Positions 1 through 8,458 of a stretch of DNA of 64,000 nucleotides are shown here, in pieces; the first letter of the stretch is position 1; every line of letters starts with the position of its first letter. This DNA is from Henriciella marina. Lineage in GTDB: Bacteria > Pseudomonadota > Alphaproteobacteria > Caulobacterales > Hyphomonadaceae. The notes under the pieces are model-generated. The model saw only the letters and a program-made list of their open reading frames with translations. It was not told where the DNA came from and did not search any database. The stretch lies in the NCBI RefSeq assembly GCF_027213945.1, contig NZ_JAPWGW010000002.1, positions 124,001 to 188,000 of the forward strand, read 5' to 3'. A program made the translations under genes and the position numbers.

Positions 1-388
1 GCTGCTGGATGATCTGGCCGCCGGACTTCTCTTTCCACTCCCAGACGCGGTCGACAAAGGCTTCGCGGCCAAGGCTGGTGCGGCTTTCATTGCCCGCTTC
101 TGCCAGCTGGCGCTCAACCACCATCTGCGTCGCGATACCGGCATGGTCGGTGCCCGGCTGCCAGCGGACATTCTTGCCGCGCATGCGCTCAAACCGGATC
201 AGGATGTCCTGAAGCGTATTGTTGAGCGCGTGGCCCATATGCAGGACGCCGGTGACGTTTGGCGGCGGGATGACAACCGAATAGGCCTGCGCACTCGTGT
301 CGCCGGAGGGGCGGAAGCAGCCCGCCTCTTCCCAGCGCTCATAGATGCGCCCCTCGGCGCTCTTGGGATCGAAGCGTTGGTCAAGCAT
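1..388 (-). CDS. valS: Valine--tRNA ligase, N-terminal part (gene runs off the left edge)
   Basis: Only the first ~129 codons are present. The start ATG (386-388) opens with [14 protein letters not shown], a typical ValS beginning, followed by the class I synthetase signature [15 protein letters not shown] (HIGH-type, HMGH) and the segment [20 protein letters not shown] expected for ValS. The enzyme charges tRNA-Val in the cytoplasm. It lies downstream of popZ on the same strand, separated by a strong terminator, so it probably has its own promoter. The KMSKS motif and editing domain lie outside the window. Confidence 0.93.
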   Translation of the reverse strand, partial: MLDQRFDPKSAEGRIYERWEEAGCFRPSGDTSAQAYSVVIPPPNVTGVLHMGHALNNTLQDILIRFERMRGKNVRWQPGTDHAGIATQMVVERQLAEAGNESRTSLGREAFVDRVWEWKEKSGGQIIQQ

Positions 389-420
389 TTTGTCGGTCCA
401 TAGTCGGGGTCAGAAAACAC

Positions 421-451
421 AAAAGAAAAGGCGCGCCGGTTGGGGCGCGCC
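421..451 (-). terminator. Rho-independent terminator after popZ
   Basis: Read on the minus strand, GGCGCGCC - six-base loop - GGCGCGCC is followed by TTTTCTTTT. The perfect 8-bp GC stem and T-rich tract lie 30 bases past the popZ stop, separating it from valS. Confidence 0.85.
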
Positions 452-481
452 TCGTCTCTATATCAGGGTGTGAACGAGGGT

Positions 482-1579
482 CTAGCGCGCCATGCGGGCG
501 ATGCGCTGTACTTCTTCCTCGACCTTGCGCTCAACAATCGTTGGCAGGTTGGCGTCGAGCCATTCCTTGATCATCGGGCGCAGAAGCTCACGCATCAGGC
601 CGTCGAGCGTGTTCGGGTTGGCTTCTTCCTCTGCAGAGCGCTTGACCATGAGCTTGCCAAGCGCGGTCGCAGCCGCACCAGCAATACGCTCATCGGTAAG
701 CGCGTCGCCACCCGTTGAGTCTGACGAAGTTGGCTGTTCGGTCATCTGAGGCTCCGGCTCTGGTTGTGGCGGGCTGAAATCAGCAATGGCGGGTTCTGTC
801 TCGGGCTCCACCTCGACAGGCGGTGCGGCGTCATAGCTGGCGGTGAATTCGGCAGCTTCCGGCTCTGGCGTGTAGCCCTGGTCGGCTGGTTCCGGCTGTG
901 GCGCAACGCCTTCAAGTGGCGCGGCAGCCTCAAACGAGTTGTCGTCAAAGCTCTCTTCCGTCGACCAGCCGCCGTCATCATCGCTCGAAAGCTCATGACC
1001 GCTATCTTCACGGGCATATGTAGAGCTATCCGCTTCGGTCTGCGGCGCCGCCAGTTCCTGAGGCGACCAGGTGGCACCAGGCGACCTGGCGGCTTCCTCA
1101 AAGGCGGGCGCATCGACAGATGGCTTTTCGTCAAAGGTCTCGAGACCAAAATCTTCCAGATCGTCGTCTTCAGCTTCGAAAGGCTGCGGCGCATCCGGCG
1201 CAAAATCGGCCTCGCTCGACGTGCCGACTTCGGCCGACAGGTCTTCGAACATGTCGTCATCAGCGTCTGAAAGAAGGCTGCCCGACGCGTCCTGACTTTC
1301 CATCAGGTCGAAGTCAGCATCGCCGTGCGCTTTCTCCTGCTGGGCGAAAAAGTCGTCCTCAGGATTGTTGACCTCATCCGACTCGGTTTCGGCCACGACG
1401 TCGTCCAGCGAAAGGTCGCCAAAATCATCGTCTTCTGAAAGGTTTACATCGACCGAGCGGGATGCCTGCGGTGCGTCCTCGCTACCTGTCGACGAAGTAG
1501 GACCATCGTCGGCAATAATCTTGCGGATGGACGCAAGAATTTCCTCCATCGTCGGCTCGGATTGCGCTTTGTCAGCCAT
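482..1579 (-). CDS. popZ: PopZ-like polar organising protein (DUF2497)
   Basis: 365 aa. The N-terminal helix (residues ~9-26, MEEILASIRKIIADD) and the C-terminal helical segment (~320-362, with LDGLMRELLRPMIKEWLDANLP) are the two conserved blocks of the PopZ/DUF2497 family. Between them lie ~280 residues that are strongly acidic and rich in P, S and E, with almost no hydrophobic stretches. In Caulobacter this architecture gives a low-complexity linker plus a C-terminal oligomerisation region, forming a polar matrix that anchors chromosome centromeres and signalling proteins. The linker is several times longer than in Caulobacter PopZ. The function in this organism is inferred from the family; the order pcm-tolC-popZ-valS supports the call. 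Confidence 0.88.
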   Translation of the reverse strand: MADKAQSEPTMEEILASIRKIIADDGPTSSTGSEDAPQASRSVDVNLSEDDDFGDLSLDDVVAETESDEVNNPEDDFFAQQEKAHGDADFDLMESQDASGSLLSDADDDMFEDLSAEVGTSSEADFAPDAPQPFEAEDDDLEDFGLETFDEKPSVDAPAFEEAARSPGATWSPQELAAPQTEADSSTYAREDSGHELSSDDDGGWSTEESFDDNSFEAAAPLEGVAPQPEPADQGYTPEPEAAEFTASYDAAPPVEVEPETEPAIADFSPPQPEPEPQMTEQPTSSDSTGGDALTDERIAGAAATALGKLMVKRSAEEEANPNTLDGLMRELLRPMIKEWLDANLPTIVERKVEEEVQRIARMAR

Positions 1580-1697
1580 TTTCAGCTCCCGCAGAAAAGA
1601 ATTTATGCCCTGATCCGGCTATACTGCGCCAGTTAACATGATGTTATGACGGATTCGAAGGCGAATACACCGGTCAAGCGAACTTTCGTATCAGTTC

Positions 1698-2993
1698 TTA
1701 ACCATGCTGAAGGCCAAGACGGGTGGGTGTCAAATCCCCCATCGCGGCGAGAAGCGCATGCGCGGCGACATAGCGGTCGCGTTCGGCTGTTACACGCGAG
1801 AGGCGTGCCTCCAGAAGTTGTTGCTCCTGATCGAGCACATCGAGCGTGGTGCGCACGCCGACGCTGAGTTCTTCCTGCGCGCCTTCATAGGCCAGTTCTG
1901 CCGCTTCGACCTGACGTGCGGACGCATCGACCGCGCGGTCGGCCGCCTGAAAACTGTACCAGGCGCGGGCGACCTGCGTGCGAACGATGCGTTCACTCAG
2001 CGCGATCTGACTGTTCGCCTGACGCCGTGCGATCTGGGCCTCGCGGACAAGCGAGGTGTTCAGCCCGCCAGTAAACAATGGCACGCTGGCCTGCGCGCCG
2101 GCGACGATGCTCGAATCGGTGAACCCGTCCGTGTGGTATTCCTGAACGCCGGCCTGCGCGATGACAGAAACTTCGGGCTTCAGCGCGCCGCGCGCGACTT
2201 CGATGCCCTGCCTCGCTGCCTGTTCGCCGAGGCGCGCGGCTTCGATATCGGGATTGGCGTTGAGCGCGCGGGCGAGCGCGGCTTCGAATGTCTCCGGCAG
2301 CTCTGGCAGTGGTGGCACGGGCGCCAGCGTCTCCGAAGCCTCAAGTCCGGTGAGCAGCGCATATTGGGCAAGCGTGCCCTCAAGGTCCGCCTGCGCAGAC
2401 GCCAGTGCCGCACGGCCGCCCTCCAGCCGGGCGCGGGCGAGCGATACATCGGTCCGGGTCGTGTCACCGACCTCAAACCGGTCAGAAGCCGCGGTGAACT
2501 GGCCTTCCAGAAGCCGGATACTGTTCTGCCGGATGGCAATGACCTCTCGCGCACGGATGATATCCACATAGGCGATCAGCGTATCGAGAAGGATGGACTG
2601 CCCGGTCGACTCAAGTTGCGCAAGGGCAGCTAGCGCTCCTGTCTCGGCCTGCGCGATCCCGGCGTTCAGACGACCGCCAGTATAGACTGGAAGACGCGCC
2701 TCAAGCTGCGCCGAGGCGACGGGGCGGTCGCCGAGATTGAACGCAAACGGGCGGTTCGAATCGATCGATTCGTAGACATAACTACCGAAGACTGTGACAC
2801 GCGGCTTCCGCTGTGCGCGGGCCTGCTCGATCCGCTCACTCGCGATTTCGGTGGAGTCGCGTTCGGCCTCCAGCGCCGGATTGTTCAGCCAGGCCGCTGA
2901 CAAGGCATCCTGAAGCGTTTCTGCGCCGGCCGGCAATGCAGCGATCACCAGTCCGGATACCAGTAGTGACGCCGTTTTTCTTATGCGACGCAT
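1698..2993 (-). CDS. tolC: TolC family outer-membrane channel
   Basis: 431 aa with a signal peptide (residues 1-24, cleavage near AGA-ETL) and two OEP/TolC repeats. Each repeat starts with the long coiled-coil helices typical of the family (LQDALSAAWLNNPALEAERD near the N-terminus; the second repeat begins near FEAALARALNANPDIEAARLG), and both carry the expected beta-strand segments. It forms the outer-membrane exit duct for drug efflux or type I secretion pumps; no pump gene is adjacent. It follows pcm on the same strand, but the 127-bp gap carries its own promoter and a palindromic operator. A GGGAGGG ribosome-binding site precedes the ATG. Confidence 0.92.
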   Translation of the reverse strand: MRRIRKTASLLVSGLVIAALPAGAETLQDALSAAWLNNPALEAERDSTEIASERIEQARAQRKPRVTVFGSYVYESIDSNRPFAFNLGDRPVASAQLEARLPVYTGGRLNAGIAQAETGALAALAQLESTGQSILLDTLIAYVDIIRAREVIAIRQNSIRLLEGQFTAASDRFEVGDTTRTDVSLARARLEGGRAALASAQADLEGTLAQYALLTGLEASETLAPVPPLPELPETFEAALARALNANPDIEAARLGEQAARQGIEVARGALKPEVSVIAQAGVQEYHTDGFTDSSIVAGAQASVPLFTGGLNTSLVREAQIARRQANSQIALSERIVRTQVARAWYSFQAADRAVDASARQVEAAELAYEGAQEELSVGVRTTLDVLDQEQQLLEARLSRVTAERDRYVAAHALLAAMGDLTPTRLGLQHG

Positions 2994-3022
2994 CGGTCGT
3001 GCCCTCCCTCGGCAGGGATGAC

Positions 3023-3061
3023 CCTATACGTCTTTTCAGAAAAAGTGAACAGTGTTCACTT
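3023..3061 (-). promoter_or_regulatory. tolC promoter with TetR-type palindromic operator
   Basis: The perfect palindrome AAGTGAACA-G-TGTTCACTT (3043-3061) overlaps a putative -35 (minus strand TGTTCA, 3046-3051), 17 bp from a -10-like TATAGG (3023-3028). The site is ~50 bp upstream of the tolC ATG. Symmetric TGAACA/TGTTCA arms are typical of TetR-family efflux repressors. No regulator gene is adjacent, so the cognate protein is unknown. Confidence 0.55.
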
Positions 3062-3120
3062 CCTGAGCGACGTTCGCCCAAGGGAAGCCGAGCACTGGTC
3101 GGATCCGTGTTTTCGGGGCG

Positions 3121-3774
3121 CTAGAAAACGAAGCTTTTCGGCTTTTCGAAACCCGGAAGGCGCGGCGGGCAGCAGTCAAAGACCTCGCGGAAAGAGACGG
3201 TTTCACCTGCCTTCGTCCAGATGCGCGCGCGGCCAAGGTCACGGCCAGCCAGGACCGGCGCGCCGAGACGGCCACCTTCCGCGAGCTGGTTGAACCAGGC
3301 TTCCGGGGCCTGCTCGATCAAACCGCAGACGAGGATGATGTCGAATGGTGCCTGGTCGGCAAGACCATCACGAAGATTGCCCTGAACCGCGACGGCGCGG
3401 TCATAATCAAGGCTGGCGAGCCGCGATGTCAGCTCATCGACAAGTGTTTCGTCCTCTTCGAGCGCGATCACGGTCTCGCAAAGATGGGAGAGAATGGCCG
3501 TTTCATAGCCTGCGCCTGCGCCAATCACGAGCGCAATGTCATTCGGCTGCGGATCGAGCGAACGGATCATCTTGCCGATGTCACGAGGGGTCCAGAGCGA
3601 ACGGCCTTCACTCGTCTCGATCTCATACTCAGCATAGGCAATTGCCTGCTCACTCTTGGGTACGAAAGCTTCGCGCGGCGTCCGCAGAAAGGCAGAGACG
3701 ACCTCGGGGTCCGTCACATCATTCGGGCGGATCTGTGAATCCACCATGATCCGGCGCATCTTCGCAAAGTCCAT
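3121..3774 (-). CDS. pcm: Protein-L-isoaspartate O-methyltransferase family protein
   Basis: 217 aa. It starts MDFAKMRRIMVDSQIRPNDV, the hallmark of the alphaproteobacterial PCMT-like protein found next to tolC. The SAM-binding motif I is VIGAGAGYETAIL (residues ~83-95), and an acidic residue follows the next strand (VIALEEDE). The C-terminus ends with the conserved PGFEKPKSFVF. Family members methylate isoaspartyl residues in damaged proteins, but this subgroup is divergent and its substrate is untested. It is the first gene of the pcm-tolC-popZ series. Confidence 0.85.
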   Translation of the reverse strand: MDFAKMRRIMVDSQIRPNDVTDPEVVSAFLRTPREAFVPKSEQAIAYAEYEIETSEGRSLWTPRDIGKMIRSLDPQPNDIALVIGAGAGYETAILSHLCETVIALEEDETLVDELTSRLASLDYDRAVAVQGNLRDGLADQAPFDIILVCGLIEQAPEAWFNQLAEGGRLGAPVLAGRDLGRARIWTKAGETVSFREVFDCCPPRLPGFEKPKSFVF

Positions 3775-3924
3775 TGGCGCAACCTTTCAGGCAATAAGTG
3801 CTGCTTGCAGTCGCCTTATCTTAGCCCACACAAAGGTGCAACGGCGGGCCGATGTGCGAAACGCCGCAATCGCACATTGCAAGCAACCCGGAGCGCTGCT
3901 ATTCGACGCTCCTTCTCTCGGCAC

Positions 3925-3998
3925 GGCCCTGTGGCGGAGTGGTGACGCAGCGGATTGCAAATCCGTGTACGCCGGTTCGATTCCGGCCGGGGCCTCCA
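3925..3998 (+). tRNA. tRNA-Cys (GCA)
   Basis: 74-nt cloverleaf. Acceptor GGCCCTG pairs with CGGGGCC (3988-3994), discriminator T, encoded CCA (3996-3998). Anticodon GCA is at 3957-3959 in loop TTGCAAA. The T-arm contains GGTTCGATTCC. It stands alone between pcm and the phosphotransferase gene. Confidence 0.95.
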
Positions 3999-4012
3999 GG
4001 GAATTTCCCGCT

Positions 4013-5044
4013 TCAATTGATCCAGCGCAGCGCCCGCTGCAGCAGCCGGATTGTGCTGGAGTGCAGCGTGTCGCCAATTTCCTTCGGCGCCTTTCCGGCA
4101 CATGCCCGTGCATACGTGCCTTCGAGGATGATGCCGAGCTTGTAGCAGGCCAGCACACCGTACCAATGGATATGGGACAGATCTCGGTCTGATTGCGCAG
4201 CGTAATGGGCGATGAGTTCGTCTGCCGTTGGAAAGCCGTCCCAAGGCTGCACAGTTACGGTTCCACCTTCTGCGAGGTCCGCCTCATCCGGCCAGGTCGC
4301 CATAAGCCAGCCAAGATCGAGCAGTGGGTCGCCAATCGTGGTCAGTTCCCAGTCGACGATGGCGGCGAGTTCAGGACGGTCATAGCGGTACATGACATTG
4401 TTGAGGTGGTAGTCGCCGTGGATGATGCCGGGCCGGAATGTGCTGGGCCGGTTCGCCTCCAGCCAGTCGCCGACGCGGTTGACGCCTTCTATATCCTTGC
4501 GACCATCCCATTCGGGGATCTCAGCATAGCTCTCAAGTTGAGACTTCCAGCGACTGACCTGACGCTCAAGATAATTATACGGTTTACCGAGGCCAGTAAG
4601 GCCGACCGCTTCATAATCGATCGCGCCGAGCGCAGCGATTCCATCGACAAGTGAGAGCCCCATCTGGTGGCGAAGGTCCGAGGAGCTGACAAAAGGCTCT
4701 GGCAGGCCTTGTGATGGAGCGTAACCGTCGACCGGCTCCATTAGGTAGAACGCAGCGCCGAGCACATTCTCATCACCGCAGGCCGCAATGAGCCCGGGAT
4801 GTGGAACACCAGAATCAGCAATTGCTGCGAGGACGCGCGCCTCACGCCGCATCGTCTCATTGGAGTTACCACGCAGTGACAGCGGCGGACGGCGAAGGAC
4901 ATAGGTGCGCCCTGCCCTGTCGAACTTCAGCAGGATATTCTGTGTGCCACCGGTGAGACGTGTGGCATTCTCTATGGGGCCAGTTCCAAGTGACTGCTCA
5001 TCCATCCATGATCTCAGCCGTTCAAGGTCTACGCCTGTGTCCAT
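4013..5044 (-). CDS. Phosphotransferase (APH/ACAD10-like kinase fold)
   Basis: 343 aa. Kinase-like aminoglycoside-phosphotransferase fold: Brenner-type catalytic motif IIHGDYHLNNVMY (~208-220, HGD-x4-N) and metal-binding motif IVDWELTTIGDPLLDLGWL (~232-250). Members next to acyl-CoA dehydrogenases resemble the kinase domain of human ACAD10, which phosphorylates hydroxylated acyl-CoA intermediates; antibiotic resistance is unlikely. It is divergent from the acyl-CoA dehydrogenase operon at 5271, sharing a 226-bp promoter region. The substrate is inferred from context only. Confidence 0.85.
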   Translation of the reverse strand: MDTGVDLERLRSWMDEQSLGTGPIENATRLTGGTQNILLKFDRAGRTYVLRRPPLSLRGNSNETMRREARVLAAIADSGVPHPGLIAACGDENVLGAAFYLMEPVDGYAPSQGLPEPFVSSSDLRHQMGLSLVDGIAALGAIDYEAVGLTGLGKPYNYLERQVSRWKSQLESYAEIPEWDGRKDIEGVNRVGDWLEANRPSTFRPGIIHGDYHLNNVMYRYDRPELAAIVDWELTTIGDPLLDLGWLMATWPDEADLAEGGTVTVQPWDGFPTADELIAHYAAQSDRDLSHIHWYGVLACYKLGIILEGTYARACAGKAPKEIGDTLHSSTIRLLQRALRWIN

Positions 5045-5270
5045 ATTGCCTCTCCTTCAGCCGTTTACCTCTTAGCGCTGACGGTCAGAAATACGAATGA
5101 CAAGCCTTCCCCATGGTACGGTAGCTGTGAGACCGGCAGCCGTCCTCTCTCTGTCCCGGCCCCGTAACGTGGCGGCATGATTGACTGACCCGTCCGCATG
5201 GCTCTCATTTCTGTCCATAAGCAAATCAGCGTGCGCCAAAGCCGCGGCCAGAAAGGGACGGAAAACACCG

Positions 5271-6392
5271 ATGAATCTCGATTTTTCAGATGAACAGAAA
5301 CAGTTGCGCGACCAGGTTCGCCGCTTCCTGAAGGAGAATTGCCCACCGGCAGCGGTTCGCGCGATCCTGGAAGGCGCTGACCAGTATGACGCCAAGCTGT
5401 ATCAGGGGCTGGCCGACCTTGGAGTACTCGGTGCGGCGATCCCGGAGGAATATGGCGGCGTCGGCCTAGGCCATCTGGAGCTTTGCGTCGTTGCAGAAGA
5501 GCTTGGCCGCGTCCTCGCACCGGTGCCTGTCGCATCGACAGTCTATCTTGGCGCTGAATGCCTGATGCAGGCCGGCAGCGAAGAGCAGAAGCAAGCATGG
5601 CTGCCAAAGATCTCTGCCGGCGAGGCGATTGGCTGCTGGGCCATCAATGAAGGTAGCGGCCGGATGCAACCCTCGAAAGTCGCCCTGACCTTCGATGGCA
5701 AGACAGTGTCCGGCACCAAGGCGCCGATCACTGATGGCGGGATCGCGGACTTCGCGATCCTTCTGGCCAAGGAAGGCAGCGACCTGTCGCTGTGCCTCGT
5801 CGACCTGTCCGGCAGCGGTGTCAGCCGTAAAACACTCGATTCGATTGACCCGACCCGCGGACAGGTAAAACTCACTTTCGAAGGTACGCCTGCGACCCGT
5901 ATCGGCAGCGCTGGTGATGGCTGGCATATCGCGACGCAGATTATGGACCGGGCCGCGATCCTGATCGGCTTTGAACAGCTAGGCGGCGCAGACCGCGCGC
6001 TGGAGATGGGACGTGACTATGCGCTGGAACGTATGGCGTTCGGCCGCCAAATCGGCTCATTCCAGGCGGTGAAGCACATCCTGGCAGACATGTATGTGTC
6101 GGTCACGCTGGCGCGATCAAATTGCTACTATGGCGCATGGGCGCTGTCCTCCAGTGCGGCTGAGCTACCGATTGCGGCGGCAACCGCTCGCGTTTCGGCA
6201 ACGAATGCGTTCCAGCACTGCGCCAAGAACAACATCCAGGTCCATGGCGGCATGGGCTTCACCTGGGCGTTCGACTGTCACCTCTATTACCGCCGCTCCA
6301 ATGCACTGGCCCTGACCATCGGCTCGCTCTCCACCTGGGAGAGCCTGCTTATCGAACGGATGAGCGCCGGAAACGTCGAAGCGGCCGCCTAG
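5271..6392 (+). CDS. Acyl-CoA dehydrogenase family subunit (probably non-catalytic partner)
   Basis: 373 aa. The start ATG at 5271 is chosen because MNLDFSDEQKQLRDQVRRFL is the normal family N-terminus; the frame is open ~90 bases further upstream without family resemblance. It has the N-, middle and C-terminal acyl-CoA dehydrogenase domains (GAAIPEEYGGVGLG; QVHGGMGFTW near residue 324). At the C-terminal position where classical enzymes carry the catalytic Glu (YEG motif), this protein reads GSLSTWESLL, with no such Glu. It is followed after 18 bp by a full-length acyl-CoA dehydrogenase, as in heteromeric enzymes of steroid and branched acyl-CoA breakdown. FAD-dependent alpha,beta-dehydrogenation of an acyl-CoA is the expected pair activity. 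Confidence 0.9.
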   Translation: MNLDFSDEQKQLRDQVRRFLKENCPPAAVRAILEGADQYDAKLYQGLADLGVLGAAIPEEYGGVGLGHLELCVVAEELGRVLAPVPVASTVYLGAECLMQAGSEEQKQAWLPKISAGEAIGCWAINEGSGRMQPSKVALTFDGKTVSGTKAPITDGGIADFAILLAKEGSDLSLCLVDLSGSGVSRKTLDSIDPTRGQVKLTFEGTPATRIGSAGDGWHIATQIMDRAAILIGFEQLGGADRALEMGRDYALERMAFGRQIGSFQAVKHILADMYVSVTLARSNCYYGAWALSSSAAELPIAAATARVSATNAFQHCAKNNIQVHGGMGFTWAFDCHLYYRRSNALALTIGSLSTWESLLIERMSAGNVEAAA

Positions 6393-6410
6393 AAGGGAAG
6401 GAAAAAGACA

Positions 6411-7670
6411 ATGGATTTCAACGATACACCGCAAGAAGCTGAATTTCGCAAAGAGGTCCGCAGCTGGCTCGGCGCGAATGCTCCAAAGCACCTCGAAGCC
6501 GAACTGAAGCGCGCAAGCTTCGGCTCTAACGGCCTCGAGAGCGAAGACCCCATCAAGGCGTCCAAGGCATGGCAAAAGAAGAAGGCCGAGGCCGGATGGG
6601 CCTGCCTGCACTGGCCAAAGGAATATGGCGGCGGCGCACGCTCTGCCATGGAGCGCGTGATCTGGAGCCAGGAAGAAGGCCCTTACGCCGTGCTCTCAGG
6701 CCTGTTCACGATTGGCCACGGCATGTGCGGCCCGACCGTGATGGAGTGGGCCAATGAAGAGTGGAAAGAACGCCTGCTACCTCCGCTCGCAAGCGGCGAG
6801 GAAGTCTGGTGCCAGCTCTTTTCTGAGCCTGCCAGCGGCTCTGACCTTGCAGGCCTTCGCACCAAGGCGGTGAAAGCCGATGATGGCTCAGGTGACTGGA
6901 TCATCAATGGCCAGAAGATCTGGACCAGCGGCGCGCAGAACTCCGACTGGGGTCTTCTCATCACCCGTACCGACCCGGACGTGCCAAAGCACAAGGGCCT
7001 CACCATGTTCTTCCTGCGCATGGACAGCCCGGGCGTGAAGGTCGTGCCGATCAAACAGGCGAACGGCGCCTCGGGCTTCAACGAGGTCTATTTCGACGAT
7101 GTCCGAATTCCTGACGATCAGCGCCTGGGCGATGTCGGTCAGGGCTGGAAGGTCTCGCTCACCACGCTGATGAATGAGCGCCTGTCCATCGGCTCTGGCA
7201 TGTCGACCGGCTTTCCGGAGCTGTTCAAGTTCTGCATGGACATGGACATCGACGGCGAAGCAGCGACAGCCGATTCAGGCGTACGCTCCAAGCTCGCCCA
7301 GTTCGCGGTTAAGCAGTCCGGCCTGAAGTATACCGGCATGCGGGCGATCTCGGCGCTCTCCAAAGGTGAGACGCCGGGACCGGAGAACTCCATCGGCAAG
7401 CTGGTGGCGGGTGCCACCATGCAGGAACTCGCCATGTATGCGCTCGACCTTCAAGGCGAAGCTGGCGTCGTCTGGAATGAGGACAGCCCGCAGAATGGCC
7501 GCTTCCAGGCCATGCTGATGCGCTCCCCGGCTACCCGGATCGAAGGCGGCTCTGACGAGATCCTTCGCAACATCATTGGCGAACGCGTGCTTGGCCTGCC
7601 GGGCGATATCCGCGTCGACAAGGACGTTCCGTTCAAGGAAATCCCGACAACCGGAAAGGCAAAAGCATGA
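6411..7670 (+). CDS. Acyl-CoA dehydrogenase (catalytic partner)
   Basis: 419 aa with the complete acyl-CoA dehydrogenase fold: WPKEYGGG near residue 65, substrate/FAD-binding QLFSEPASGSDLAGLRT (~134-150) and the C-terminal RIEGGSDEILRNIIGERVLGLPGD. Glu378 in this last block lies where the classical catalytic Glu would be. It pairs with the preceding 373-aa subunit, and its stop overlaps the SDR start by 4 bp (ATGA), so 5271-9253 reads as one operon. An RBS-like GAAGGGAAGG precedes the start. Confidence 0.92.
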   Translation: MDFNDTPQEAEFRKEVRSWLGANAPKHLEAELKRASFGSNGLESEDPIKASKAWQKKKAEAGWACLHWPKEYGGGARSAMERVIWSQEEGPYAVLSGLFTIGHGMCGPTVMEWANEEWKERLLPPLASGEEVWCQLFSEPASGSDLAGLRTKAVKADDGSGDWIINGQKIWTSGAQNSDWGLLITRTDPDVPKHKGLTMFFLRMDSPGVKVVPIKQANGASGFNEVYFDDVRIPDDQRLGDVGQGWKVSLTTLMNERLSIGSGMSTGFPELFKFCMDMDIDGEAATADSGVRSKLAQFAVKQSGLKYTGMRAISALSKGETPGPENSIGKLVAGATMQELAMYALDLQGEAGVVWNEDSPQNGRFQAMLMRSPATRIEGGSDEILRNIIGERVLGLPGDIRVDKDVPFKEIPTTGKAKA

Positions 7671-8440
7671 GCTATCCCTTGCCAAACAATTCGACCGACC
7701 TTTCCGGACAGGTTGCGCTGGTCACCGGCGCCTCCTCCGGCCTCGGTCTTCGCTTTGCCAAGGTTCTCGCAAGTCAGGGCGCCAAGGTCGCGATCGCGGC
7801 CCGGCGGCTGGATCGGCTGGAAGCGCTGGCAAAGGAGATCGAGGACGCAGGCGGCACCGCCCTGCCCGTCCAGATGGACGCAACCGATGCCGACCAGATG
7901 GTTGCCGCTGTCGCCAAGGCTGAAGAGGCGCTCGGCACGGTCACCATCCTTGTCAACAATGCCGGCATCCCGGACGCCCAGCGTGCCCACAAGATGGATA
8001 TCGAGCTGATCGACCGCGTGCTGGACATCAATGTCCGCGCCCCCTTCGTTCTCAGCTGTGAAGTGGCTCGCCGCCTCATGGCTGCGGACAAGCCGGGGCG
8101 GATCGTCAACATCGCTTCAGCCGCGGCCTACCATTATGCTGGTAACGGCGCGGCGCTCTATTCAGTGTCGAAATCTGCTGTCGTGCGGATTACCGAAACG
8201 CTGTCGGTGGAGTGGAGCCGCAACCATATCAACGTCAACGCTATCGCCCCGGGCGCTTTCGAGTCCGAGATGATGGACGGCATGCTGGAGCGGATGGGCG
8301 ACATTGCCCAGCACTTCCCGCGAAAGCGGATCGGCAATCCGGCCCAGCTGGACGCTGCGCTGCTGTTCCTGGTCGGCCCGTCCTCAGATGCTGTCACAGG
8401 CACCTGTATCCGCGTCGATGACGGCCAGGGCTCACGCTAG
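7667..8440 (+). CDS. SDR family NAD(P)-dependent oxidoreductase
   Basis: 257 aa classical short-chain dehydrogenase. Cofactor motif TGASSGLGLRFA (~20-31), NNAG (~102-105), catalytic Ser in IASAAAYH and YSVSK (~165-169). It is translationally coupled to the upstream acyl-CoA dehydrogenase (4-bp overlap). In this cluster it most likely oxidises a 3-hydroxyacyl-CoA after the hydratase step, but an alcohol or ketone reductase role is equally compatible with the sequence. Confidence 0.92.
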   Translation: MSYPLPNNSTDLSGQVALVTGASSGLGLRFAKVLASQGAKVAIAARRLDRLEALAKEIEDAGGTALPVQMDATDADQMVAAVAKAEEALGTVTILVNNAGIPDAQRAHKMDIELIDRVLDINVRAPFVLSCEVARRLMAADKPGRIVNIASAAAYHYAGNGAALYSVSKSAVVRITETLSVEWSRNHINVNAIAPGAFESEMMDGMLERMGDIAQHFPRKRIGNPAQLDAALLFLVGPSSDAVTGTCIRVDDGQGSR

Positions 8441-8458
8441 CCGCAAGGGAGAAAGTCC

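Noticed and set aside
742..1270. Long frames on both strands within popZ
   Set aside because: Produced by the repetitive acidic codons of the PopZ linker; Arg-rich translations without family features.
4013..5044. Aminoglycoside resistance gene
   Set aside because: The kinase fold is of the ACAD10-like type found next to acyl-CoA dehydrogenases; catabolic context makes antibiotic resistance unlikely.
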